Shown: positions 55,650 through 64,000 of the stretch, one piece after another | How positions within the stretch are numbered: position 1 is the stretch's first letter | Layout: each line of letters begins with the position of its first letter | Source: Gammaproteobacteria bacterium | Lineage (GTDB): Bacteria; Pseudomonadota; Gammaproteobacteria; PIVX01 | Direction of reading: 5' to 3' | DNA length: 64,000 nucleotides | NCBI GenBank assembly: GCA_003353785.1 | Contig: PIVX01000003.1 | Span: 1-64,000 of the forward strand | Notes under the pieces: generated by a model | What the model saw: only the letters and a program-made list of their open reading frames with translations | The model's database searches: none | What the model was told of the DNA's origin: nothing | Position numbers and translations under genes: made by a program

Positions 55650-56289
55650 TTGCTTGTTTTAATATTAATGTCAGTATTACCATTTAAAACAGCATATTCA
55701 GAAAATATTACAATTAAAAATCTAACAGATAATCAAATATTTCTAGAACTAAGTAAAATCGTTAGTCGGGGCTACAACCAAATACGCAATACAAATATGC
55801 TGGTGAAATGCATGAACAGCTTAAATTGTATTTATCAATTTCTCCAAAAGCTATCATGGATGTTAGTGAGCATTTAAAGCCTAGATTAGAAAAACATAAA
55901 ACACAACGCTATAGAGAATCGACTGCTGCTAATTGGCCGGATCCTATTGTTGAAAGGGTTATCATTTCAGGTATGAAAATTTTTGATAGATCATTATCGA
56001 TAATGGAACAATCTATGGTTATTAAGAATATGCAAAAAAGTTGGAGGTATCAAATTTAGATGGGGTAGGAGAACTATCCAAAGTAATAAGTAAGTTTGCC
56101 GGTTCTTTGGATGTAGTGCGTCTTTTTATTCATGAGGGATATTCTATTGATATAGATTTTCCACAGAATATAACAAAAAATTCGGGAATAACAATAGTTA
56201 TGGATAAAGCAAATAAGAAAATAATTTGGATTTCGGCTGAGTTACCACCAACTACATTTTCTAGAAGATATGATTATTATTACCGTTAA
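55650..56289 (+). pseudogene. Secreted protein gene broken by two frameshifts at homopolymers
   Basis: Three overlapping frames join into one protein. Frame A starts at TTG 55650 with a signal peptide (LVLILMSVLPFKTAYS) and reads to IVS; at the GGGG of 55768-55771 it should shift into GLQPNTQYKYAGEMHEQL, and frame B runs to MVIKNMQK. At the AAAAAA near 56033-56038 it shifts again into KLEVSNLDGVGELSKVI, and frame C reads to the stop at 56289. The joined product is about 210 residues, exported, family unknown. Both breaks are at single-base runs: recent decay, phase variation or sequencing error. Confidence 0.6.
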
Positions 56290-56570
56290 GATCAATGCTG
56301 TTATTGTTTATGCTCATTCCACCGTGATTTGCGTACTTTCTTAAAGAGGTAATGTTGAAAGATAAAAAGAATATATTAAAGTTAGTGGAAGTTCATAAAA
56401 TATAAGTTATTACGTTTGTATAGTGGTTGATGTTTTTTAACCAAAAAGAGATATTTTTGCTAGTTCAGTGAAGAAATTGCACAAATGACGTCTCTTTTTG
56501 AAATAAATATATTAATCTGTATGTGTGCACGATTTTAATGTGTAAAGTATATAAGGATCTTATCTAATTT

Positions 56571-58922
56571 ATGAAAATGTTTTTTTCTAAAAAAAATAAT
56601 TTAATCGTTATATTTGGGTTTATCCTAATTAGTGTTGCAGTTTTTCAATGTATTGCCGTGCATGCTTATTCTCCTGTTATAGAGCTTGAGTATAAATATG
56701 GTAATAAAAGAGGACTTGGCAGAACAGGGGTATTAATTCCTATACTACAAAGCGACACTAAATTATTTTACACTAGTGCTTTTTTTATGCGTGATTCTAA
56801 AAAAGCTTCTGAAGGTAATTTTGGTCTTGGTTATAGACATAAGTTTGCTGCAAATTGGATTGCTGGTGGGTATGGTTTTTGGGATATTAGGCGTACTAAG
56901 TATGAAAATATGATCCATCAAGCGACCTTCGGAGTCGAGTTATTAGGATAATATCTAGAATTTAGGATTAATGGCTATATTCCTCAAAATAAGAAATTTT
57001 CGATAAATAAAATTAAAAACATTAAAATCGATAATACTTTTGCCAATCAACAGACTACCCGTACTCGACAAAGAGAAGAATATGTTGAAACTGTATTAGG
57101 TGGTTTTGATGTTGAGATAGGCGGAACATTACCACAATTTGATAGATTTAGTGGATTTTTAGCTGGATATTATTTTTCTAGAAATGATCAGAATGTTAAA
57201 GGTTTTAGATTTAGGAATGCTAATCGATTATTCACTTGGTTAACTCAAGAAAATGAAATAGGTTACGATAATTCAAGAAAACTAGTTTGGTACATTAGTA
57301 TTAGGCTTCAATATGTATTTAGCAAGAAAAATCCAAATAGTATTAGCAGAATATATAGAAAAATGAATCAATTACCAATTCGTGATATAGATGTTATCTC
57401 AACAGATACTGCTACCGAGTTAACTGCTCCAGAAATTGAGACAGTCGATGAATATTTAGCTCTTATTATCAGTGACCAAGAAAGAAATACGAATAATATT
57501 ATTGCGACGGGAAACATTTTATTTAAGAATGCAAGTGAACTAAAAACAAATAGAGCAACTAGAGGAATAGAAGTTGAAGATGTAACATTATTAGATAGTA
57601 ATATTAATATAATCAGGATATCAAACAATACTCAAGTAGCCACTAAATTTAAAAATATATTGTCAAATGAAAACATAGATGCTGTGGATGTAATAGATAA
57701 TGTTGATTTAGGTAGGGAAGTGAGTCAATTGTTAGCTGAAGATAAATTAAATACTTTAAAAATCATGATGGCGATAAAGCGTAAAGACAATAAATTATTC
57801 CGGAAATTATTATATACGATGCATATTAATGACTTGAATCGCAAAGTTACAACGTTTACAGGCGGTGCTGGTGCAGCTAACTATAATATAACAGAGATCA
57901 ATCAATTTAAAACTTTTTGCCAAAATGAAATGGGAATATCAAATGTTGATTTTGATAAAATAGTTAATGTTGATCTTGTTGCAGGAGATGATTTTACTAG
58001 GCTTTGGAAAGAGAATAATACACCGCTAACTTATTCTTTGACAATAGAAAGAATGGATTATGCTGAAGAACTTCTAGGAGCAGAAAAGGTTGATCCACGT
58101 ATTGAGAATTTTTATAATTTTAATGGATTAACTATGTTGTACTATGGAATAAACGCCAATGAACATAACATTCTAGCTGGTAGGGATCCACTAAGTGATG
58201 CAGAGGTTCAAAAGAAGGGTAAAAGTTGCCAGAATATATTGAAGTCTTTAGATAGATATTTTACTACCGCAGAATATAAAAATGTTGTTAATGGTGTTGA
58301 TAATAATGGTAGGACTACTTTAACTAGGCTGTTTATTGGAGGGCAACCTCATAAAGGATTTGATCCATTTATACAGGATAGTTTTGTAAGAGGGTTAAGT
58401 GAGAAAATTCCTACTAGCATCCCTGTTGGAACTCCTGCTAACATGAATCCATTTTGGCTCGAATTGGATGGCAGTGCAGCTCGAATACAGAGTGCACTTG
58501 GTTATTTTTCTAGAGTTATGCGTCCAAAAACAATTTTAATATTAAAGAGTAATCAGAGCAGTTTTTTATATGACTATGCTACAAAGAAAAATACTGATCA
58601 AATTGCTACTGTCTTTACAAATTTTGCCAATAGTAACAATTTAACTAGTACCGATGTTAGTTTATTATTGGGTAGTAATGGGACTAGTGCACCTTTGCAT
58701 CGCGCATTTCTGAGTGATAGATTTGGTCCGGGTGTGTCAAATAAAGCTATTGAAATAGTTAAGATAATGCAAGCATTTAACATTCAAAAGTCATCTGTTC
58801 CTCCTCGGATAGGACAAAACATTGATATGTTTATTGCAACCCAAATAGGTCATGTTGGAGTTGGTAGTGCTAAAGGTGCTCAAATGGTGCTTGCTAGAGA
58901 TTTATTGAATACTTTGGTATAA
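56571..58922 (+). pseudogene. Inverse autotransporter (intimin/invasin-type barrel) interrupted by one in-frame TAA
   Basis: One frame spans 783 codons with a single stop, TAA at 56949-56951 (codon 127). Upstream: a signal peptide, then barrel sequence (YKYGNKRGLGRTGVLIP, NFGLGYRHKF, GGYGFWDIRRT, HQATFGVELLG). Downstream the barrel resumes at once: YLEFRINGYIPQNKKF, matching the family's dfRvNgYlP, on to LVWYISIRLQYVFSKK near codon 255. The remaining 520 codons (ATG 57363 onward) are an exposed passenger without Ig-like domains; stretches such as NGTSAPLHRAFLSDRFG and NNGRTTLTRLF recall ankyrin repeats weakly. The stop lies mid-barrel, so without readthrough neither part is functional. Confidence 0.75.
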
Positions 58923-58975
58923 CCAGTAAATTATTTCAGTCAAAACCACTTTTTTATCTATATTGATGTCATCAT

Positions 58976-59130
58976 CTGTCAAGGCTTATCAAGTGTTGGT
59001 CAAATCAAACTATCCTTTTAGAAATACTAGCGTTATTCTAAACCAAATGGGAAGTGTGGATCACTGAGAATATTAAAAAGCAAGTGGATCTCTAGTTGGT
59101 TTTTCCTGATTAGTGTTGCTTGTCTATTAT
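58976..59130 (+). repeat. Fossil copy of the 55305 gene end plus the autotransporter signal-peptide start
   Basis: 58979-59080 matches 55473-55575 with many changes (shared AAGGCTTATCAAGTGTT, GTCAAATC, ACTATCCTT, CTGAGAAT). About 20 bases on, TTTTTCCTGATTAGTGTTGC (59101-59120) matches the signal-peptide coding part of the autotransporter (TTTATCCTAATTAGTGTTGC, 56619-56638). The order is the same as in the parent cassette but the middle is gone, so this is a decayed second cassette. Confidence 0.6.
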
Positions 59131-59383
59131 TCTGATACTGGTAAATCATGGTTAATATTTGACAAGGCATAGTAATTTCTTTATAATATAGAGATTAAAT
59201 TAAAATACATTTTAACCTATGGAAAATATTAGAGAGCTCAAAAATAGAATATCTTGGCGATGGTAATTTTACATTATCAATAAGTATTTCTGTATCTTTA
59301 ATAAAATAGGAAAAAAATGTTTATCCCCCTAAACTTAAAATTATCAATCTTGACTATAACATCTGCTAATAGTAGTAATTGGT

Positions 59384-59399
59384 GGCTACTCTCGTAGCC
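59384..59399. promoter_or_regulatory. Short hairpin in the ABC importer leader
   Basis: GGCTAC-TCTC-GTAGCC, a perfect 6-bp stem with a 4-base loop, 63 bp before the importer start and about 28 bp after a -35-like TTGACT (59350 area). It could be an operator or leader element; no known riboswitch could be recognised. Confidence 0.3.
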
Positions 59400-59461
59400 T
59401 ATTAAACCTGATCCTAAAAATTTTCTGAACTTTTTTAATTATTACTACGAAGGAGTAGATC

Positions 59462-60442
59462 ATGTCTTACAAAAAATTAGTACATTCTTGTGTGTTTATC
59501 ATTAGTTGTTTAGGAGCTATATATGTTAATGCTTTATCTAATACTAAAGTTAAACAAAGAACCGTAGGTATTATAGTACCTATTGAGCATCAGGCCTTGA
59601 CCGATATTGTCAATGGCTTTAAGCAGACTTTAAAACAATATGATGATTCAATTAACATTATAGTTAAGAATGCTCTAGGGGAGATAAATATTCAAAGATC
59701 TATTATAGAGCAGTTTAAGCATCAAAATATTGATCTAATGGTTCCTGTTAGTCTTGGCACAACTCAAATGGCTGCGAATTTAAATTCTAGAATACCTATT
59801 ATTAGCTTAGCGTCAAAATATGATCAAAATCAGCAGATCCCAAAAAATGTAGCAGGAGTTTCTGATGAAATCGGTGCTAAAAAGAAAATAGAGCTATTAA
59901 AAGCCATCTATCCACAAATTAAAAAATTTAGTCTGATCTATAGTGGATCAGAGAAAATTTTACCAGAAGTAGAAGATGCTGTGGTTGAAGCGAATGATAG
60001 AGGTATTAAGGTGCAAAAGATGATGATCAAAGAGTTGCGCGATTTATATAGTGTTAGTCGGATGATTAGTGATGACTCTGAATTGATATTCATCTTAAAG
60101 GATAATCTAGTGGCTAGCGGAGTTCAGACTTTAGTTAGAGAAGCTAAAAAAAGAAAGATCCCTTTGATGACTTCTGATGAATGTACAATTATTGGAGGGG
60201 GGAGTTTTGCTTTAGGAGTTAAAGAACAACAAATAGGTATTCAAGGAGCTAAGCTTGCTATTAAATTGTTTGCTGGTGCTAATATTCAAGAGCTACCATT
60301 TGAGCAGATGGAAGAATTAACTATTTTTTATAATGAAGTTACTTGTAGAAAGCAAGAGCTTGATGTTAGCAGGTTAAAGACAATAGCAAATAATATGCAA
60401 TATTCAATATTAAGTGTTACTCAGAGTTATCAGAGAGGTTAA
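59462..60442 (+). CDS. ABC importer substrate-binding protein (TrpX-type, ABC_sub_bind family)
   Basis: 326 residues. N-terminal signal peptide (HSCVFIISCLGAIYVNA), then a two-lobe periplasmic-binding fold of the PF04392 family: VGIIVPIEHQALTDIVNGFK, DLMVPVSLGTTQMAANLN, KKIELLKAIYPQIKKFSLIYSGSE, and VKEQQIGIQGAKLAIKLF. Family members serve amino acid (tryptophan/tyrosine) or nucleoside-like uptake; the ligand is not determined. Start ATG 59462 with GAAGGAG seven bases upstream. First gene of a three-gene importer operon. Confidence 0.85.
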   Translation: MSYKKLVHSCVFIISCLGAIYVNALSNTKVKQRTVGIIVPIEHQALTDIVNGFKQTLKQYDDSINIIVKNALGEINIQRSIIEQFKHQNIDLMVPVSLGTTQMAANLNSRIPIISLASKYDQNQQIPKNVAGVSDEIGAKKKIELLKAIYPQIKKFSLIYSGSEKILPEVEDAVVEANDRGIKVQKMMIKELRDLYSVSRMISDDSELIFILKDNLVASGVQTLVREAKKRKIPLMTSDECTIIGGGSFALGVKEQQIGIQGAKLAIKLFAGANIQELPFEQMEELTIFYNEVTCRKQELDVSRLKTIANNMQYSILSVTQSYQRG

Positions 60443-60444
60443 TT

Positions 60445-61314
60445 ATGAATATATTTTATTTAGCTTTAGAGCAGACAATAGTTTTCCTACCGCTAGTAAT
60501 GGGAATTTATTTAAGCTATAAAATTTTGCAAACAACTGATCTTACAGTTGATGGTACTTTTGTACTTGGAGCTGCTCTCTACGCCCGTTCTTTATCAATG
60601 GGCGTAGAACCTTTAGTTGCTGTTTTAATAGCACTTGCTGGCGGTTTTCTTGGAGGAGTAATGGTTTCTTTAATCCAATTCAAAGACAAAGTCAATTCTT
60701 TGATTGCTAGTATATTAGCATTATTCATTTTATATAGTGTTAATTTTCAGGTTATGGGGAGAGCAAATATAAGTTTACAAGATAATAGAACATTAATTTA
60801 TTTATTTGGAGATCAAATAATTTTATTTATGTGTTTAATATCTATTGGGTTAGTGGTAGTGATACTCTCCAGTCAGCTAGGGTTGAAGTTACGAGGATTC
60901 GGAGCTAATAAATCTCTTATGCAAAAGATCACATCCAATATTGAAAAATTCAGGATGTTGGGGCTTGGTTTTAGTAATATGCTGGCAGCTTTTTGTGGAG
61001 TTTTGACTGCAGAAGTAAATGGTTATGCTGATATTAATATGGGATTTGGTATGGCTCTAACTGGTATTGGTTCTGTGGTAATAGGCTTAGATTTAATAAG
61101 ACGCGTTTATCGAAGTAGGAAAATATTTAATGTTGGTTCTGATATCTTAGGATGTTTTCTGGGAGGGCTAACATATTTTCTAAGTTTAAATACTTTACTA
61201 AGAATAGGTATAGAACCTATTAATTTAAAATTAGTTTTAGGTGTTATCCTTGTTATGCTCTTAAGAGGGGTTGGTTCTTCTCCATTAAATAAAATAGGAG
61301 TTAATCGTGAATAA
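60445..61314 (+). CDS. ABC importer permease
   Basis: 289 residues, about eight hydrophobic helices, of the branched-chain/ribose-type permease family (BPD_transp_2). TTDLTVDGTFVLGAALYARSL near the start and RMLGLGFSNMLAAFCGVLTAEVNGYADINMGFGMALTGIGSVVIG are characteristic of permeases paired with PF04392 binding proteins. It begins 2 bp after the binding-protein gene. Confidence 0.87.
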   Translation: MNIFYLALEQTIVFLPLVMGIYLSYKILQTTDLTVDGTFVLGAALYARSLSMGVEPLVAVLIALAGGFLGGVMVSLIQFKDKVNSLIASILALFILYSVNFQVMGRANISLQDNRTLIYLFGDQIILFMCLISIGLVVVILSSQLGLKLRGFGANKSLMQKITSNIEKFRMLGLGFSNMLAAFCGVLTAEVNGYADINMGFGMALTGIGSVVIGLDLIRRVYRSRKIFNVGSDILGCFLGGLTYFLSLNTLLRIGIEPINLKLVLGVILVMLLRGVGSSPLNKIGVNRE

Positions 61315-62041
61315 TGCTGTTGTAGATTTACAAAATATTAGTGTGTTAGTTCCTTTGATGAGTAGAGAGATATTAAATGATATCAATTATAGAATATACT
61401 CTAATGATTTTATCGTAGTTCTAGGTAGTAATGGCTCAGGGAAGAGCACATTAATAAATTTAATTAACCAAAAAATTCTGCCAACCAATGGCAGAATTAA
61501 CTATTCTCTATCAACTAGAAAAAAGCAATATTTAGATATAATGACCCTTACTCAAAAAGTAGAAGAAAGTATATTTCCTAATATGAGTGTATTAGAAAAT
61601 TACTTATTATGGAATTATAAATTTAATTTACTAGGTAAAATTTCTTCTAGAAAGCTCACAGTAAATAGGCTTAAATTATATTTACAGAAAATTAACAGTC
61701 CCTTACAAGAAAAGCTAGACACTAATATTTCATGCTTATCAGGAGGAGAAAGACAAGCTTTATTGCTTATAATGTGTGTTCTTTTAAAACCAAAATTACT
61801 ACTATTAGATGAGCATACAAGCGCCTTAGATCCTAAGATGGCTGAGATTGTTATTAGTGATACTGCTAAGTATGTAGGTAAAGAAAAAATTCCATGTATG
61901 ATGACAACCCATAATATTGAGCATGCATTGAATTTTGGGAATAGATTGCTAGTTTTAAAAAATGGTAAAATTGTTTTGGATCTAGCTGATCAAGAGAAGC
62001 AGAAATTAACAAAAAAAGATCTAATATCTCTATATTATTAG
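61307..62041 (+). CDS. ABC importer ATP-binding protein
   Basis: 244 residues with Walker A GSNGSGKST (40-48), the Q-loop MTLTQKVEES, signature LSGGERQ, Walker B LLLLDEHTSALDP and an H-loop TTHNIEHA. The D-loop SALD is intact. Start GTG 61307, overlapping the permease stop by 8 bp, after AGGAG. Completes the importer. Confidence 0.9.
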   Translation: MNNAVVDLQNISVLVPLMSREILNDINYRIYSNDFIVVLGSNGSGKSTLINLINQKILPTNGRINYSLSTRKKQYLDIMTLTQKVEESIFPNMSVLENYLLWNYKFNLLGKISSRKLTVNRLKLYLQKINSPLQEKLDTNISCLSGGERQALLLIMCVLLKPKLLLLDEHTSALDPKMAEIVISDTAKYVGKEKIPCMMTTHNIEHALNFGNRLLVLKNGKIVLDLADQEKQKLTKKDLISLYY

Positions 62042-62352
62042 ATAAATACTCCTAGTTTTATGCAAACATATGATTGTGTTGCAGTCTGATAGAAGCTTCA
62101 GGAATCATGTGCCAGAAGGTGAGCAAGAATGTCATAAGTTAATATTATTTAAGTTAAGTTAACTATTCAAAAACATATAAAAAGGGAGGGTGACAAAAAT
62201 TTATTCACCAAGCTAAGCTAACTATATAAAAAATAAATAAATATAGTCTATTGATAAATAACTATTCATCAATTGAGCTATTTTCTACTATCCTTATATA
62301 AAGTATTACTAATTTTAGTCTAACTATATTTAGATATTTTAGAGGGATAAAG
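62042..62352. other. Intergenic, no gene seen
   Basis: 311 bp between the importer and the long effector-like gene. AT-rich with TTAAGTTAAGTTAAC near 62150. I considered regulator boxes but none is convincing. GAGGG at 62342-62346 is the ribosome site of the next gene. Confidence 0.35.
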
Positions 62353-64000
62353 ATGAGAGATCTACAAGAGATTTTAGAAGACTTTAAGAATTATAAAAAG
62401 GGAGGGAAATATTATATTAATGATTCTCAATCATCCTTAGGTCTGCCAGGTCGGTATTTATTATGTTTGGAGCTTAGAGCATATATAGATAAAAATAATG
62501 TTAGTGATATACCACTAGAAACAATGAAATATCTAGAGAGAGCTGAAAAAAGAATGCTAGGTAGTCATCAAAATACAAGAAGGTTGATTACTATACCGCT
62601 TAGAAGAGGCAAAGTCACGATGCAACAATTAGAAGAAGCAGGAATAGTAGAACTTATTCAGAAAATTGCTCCTGATGCTATTTTAGAAATTAAGATGAGA
62701 GAAAAAGCTATTGAGCTTGAGAAATATTTGAAAACAATGCAATTAAGTGGGGATGTGGCAGATGTATATATTAGAAGTAAATGGAAAAAGAATAATTTAG
62801 CTCAGGAACAATATAATAATACTGGAATTCAAATGAGGTATAAATTAGGATTCCAACTATTAGACTATATGACTCAGCACTCAGATTTTGGAAAAAAAGA
62901 AAGTAATGAATATAGATCATATATGGCCAATTTCTCTTATTTTGATGAAATAATGGAAAGTATACCTAAGTTAGCTGGTAATTTTTTAGCCAGAATGAAT
63001 ACATCATTCAGCCAAGAAAACATGGCTAATAAGGAAGTAATTACTCCATTCAGAAAGAATAAAGTAACAGCAACTCAGTTAAAAGAAGCTGGGATTATAA
63101 ATTCTGTTGAAAAATTTTTCCCTGAACTATTATTAGAAGCAAAAATAAGGCAAATATCTGCTAATCTAATAAGTGTAGTAAATACCAGTAAACCTATGCT
63201 TAGTAGAAGATTTGTGCCTCTTGAGCAAGAGCTTTTTTTGCAGTTAATGGACTGTGTTGGTAAGCATCCAAATTTTTCAATTGCAATGAATACCATTCCA
63301 AATGAAATTATAAATAAAGTTGTAGAAATTGATAAAGAATTAAAGTCTGATTTTGATACCAGAAAAAATATATTGAATTCATTTAAAGAACACAAAATAG
63401 ACAAAGTAGGTCTTGAAAAACTACAAATGCAAGATGCGTTTAACAGTTATTTTCCTGAATATCTTAGTAGCTCTCTGGAAATTAAAGGTGATCGTAGTAT
63501 GCCATCTACTATACCAACGCCTACTATGCCAACTATGGAAATAGATGCTATAAATGTGGAAAATATAACGGAACCTGATATCTCTAATATAGAAAAGAAA
63601 GTTATTGATCCTATAATACATCCATATGATCGAACATCAGCTCGGATCAATTATCGGATAAATAAAAAGATGGGAGATAGTTTGGACCAACTTGAAAAAA
63701 AGCAGCAAGAAAAGCAGAATTTTTTTTCTGAACTAAAACAAGAATCGCAAAAAAAGATTAAAAAATCATATAATAAATTAAATGATAAACGAACAAATGA
63801 ATTTGACAAGTTATTTTCAAAAGTAGAGGATCAGCATAACGAATATAGAAAACTTACAAGTAAGAAAAAAACCTTTTTTTGGCCAAATAAAAAGCGGGAG
63901 CAGACAATAGCTCATGTAGATGGGATCATAAAGAAAATTCAAGAGTTGAATGTAGAACCTGATGTAAAAATAAAGTTACTCTATGGGTGTATTTTAGCTA
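62353..64000 (+). CDS. Long effector-like protein with internal repeats (truncated by window end)
   Basis: The frame opens at ATG 62353 (GAGGG seven bases before) and stays open for 549 codons to the window edge. The protein is soluble, charged and helical, with no signal peptide or TM. Three diverged repeats occur: around residue 80 (IPLRRGKVTMQQLEEAG, then ELIQKIAPDAILEIKMR), around 235 (TPFRKNKVTATQLKEAG, then SVEKFFPELLLEAKIR) and around 340 (SFKEHKIDKVGLEKLQ, then AFNSYFPEYLSSSLEI). After a Pro/Thr-rich linker (near 378) come coiled-coil stretches rich in K/E/Q. No family recognised; the make-up resembles secreted effectors of intracellular bacteria, but that is inference. Confidence 0.65.
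   Translation, partial: MRDLQEILEDFKNYKKGGKYYINDSQSSLGLPGRYLLCLELRAYIDKNNVSDIPLETMKYLERAEKRMLGSHQNTRRLITIPLRRGKVTMQQLEEAGIVELIQKIAPDAILEIKMREKAIELEKYLKTMQLSGDVADVYIRSKWKKNNLAQEQYNNTGIQMRYKLGFQLLDYMTQHSDFGKKESNEYRSYMANFSYFDEIMESIPKLAGNFLARMNTSFSQENMANKEVITPFRKNKVTATQLKEAGIINSVEKFFPELLLEAKIRQISANLISVVNTSKPMLSRRFVPLEQELFLQLMDCVGKHPNFSIAMNTIPNEIINKVVEIDKELKSDFDTRKNILNSFKEHKIDKVGLEKLQMQDAFNSYFPEYLSSSLEIKGDRSMPSTIPTPTMPTMEIDAINVENITEPDISNIEKKVIDPIIHPYDRTSARINYRINKKMGDSLDQLEKKQQEKQNFFSELKQESQKKIKKSYNKLNDKRTNEFDKLFSKVEDQHNEYRKLTSKKKTFFWPNKKREQTIAHVDGIIKKIQELNVEPDVKIKLLYGCILA

Larger units (their letters stand above)
58923..59461. other. Gene-free region containing fossil duplications
   Basis: No open gene. 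It contains a decayed repeat of upstream coding sequence (58976-59130), a hairpin (59384-59399), and the promoter region of the ABC importer. Confidence 0.5.

Noticed and set aside
62141-62170. PmrA-like box (TTAATATT...TTAAGTT) upstream of the effector-like gene
   Set aside because: The second half-site matches poorly and spacing is off by one; the surroundings are so AT-rich that such matches are expected by chance.
1-64000. CRISPR arrays, tRNA or rRNA genes, prophage
   Set aside because: I found no regularly spaced short repeats, no cloverleaf-compatible segments with a T-loop motif, and no phage structural genes in this window.

Overview
This is an AT-rich bacterial chromosome segment with bidirectional gene blocks. 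The gene content points to a gammaproteobacterium, probably a host-associated member of or near the Legionellales. The evidence is a surE-DedA-nlpD-rpoS block, bamD divergent from rluD-pgeF, a MutH endonuclease, a Legionella-type phosphatidylcholine synthase beside trpS, a CBU_0592-like membrane protein, and Chlamydia-like two-ATP-cone NrdA with its NrdB. Very high A+T, several decayed genes, an inverse autotransporter and a long effector-like protein suit a facultative or obligate intracellular lifestyle. The species cannot be fixed from the sequence alone.

Layout. 1-4.5 kb: a decayed methyltransferase end, a stand-alone chorismate mutase, pgeF-rluD (minus), then bamD, a family-4 uracil-DNA glycosylase and an FMN reductase (plus). 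4.5-5.05 kb is a gene-free stretch with a candidate small RNA. 5-11 kb is the housekeeping/stress block: lipoprotein, surE, DedA protein, nlpD, rpoS, htpG, small membrane protein. 11-13 kb: thioredoxin-like protein and SDR (minus), mutH (plus). 13-24.3 kb is a regulatory and envelope region with two LuxR-type regulators, a LuxR-like sensor lacking its DNA-binding domain, a symporter, trpS-pcs, an MFS carrier, a Sel1/SPOR lipoprotein and a large M16 peptidase.

24.4-31 kb starts with a membrane-anchored STAND protein (N-terminal LuxR HTH, transmembrane segment, NB-ARC ATPase) followed by convergent nrdAB. Two well-spaced NrdR-like boxes lie upstream of nrdA. 31-40.5 kb is a minus-strand leucine/acetoacetate catabolism cluster (isovaleryl-CoA dehydrogenase, membrane protein, methylcrotonyl-CoA carboxylase beta, enoyl-CoA hydratase, HMG-CoA lyase, acetoacetyl-CoA synthetase). 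It ends in a glycoside-hydrolase-like gene, and the biotin-carrying alpha subunit is missing. 40.5-51.5 kb holds a Flp pilin and a compact tad pilus operon (cpaB, tadZ, tadA, tadB, tadC, tadE, tadG-like), separated by a second, larger STAND protein that adds TPR repeats.

51.7-64 kb: a methyltransferase-like gene paired with a degenerate PyrD-like protein, a second symporter, then a decaying surface-protein region. The decaying region contains a small hypothetical gene, a twice-frameshifted secreted protein, an inverse autotransporter interrupted by one in-frame stop, and a fossil duplicate of the same cassette. A three-gene ABC importer and a long, repeat-bearing, effector-like protein that runs off the end complete the window.

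The strongest candidate for an undescribed system is the pair of LuxR-HTH/TM/NB-ARC proteins (24466 and 42166). One copy sits divergently beside the HTH-less LuxR-like sensor, and one sits inside the split pilus locus.
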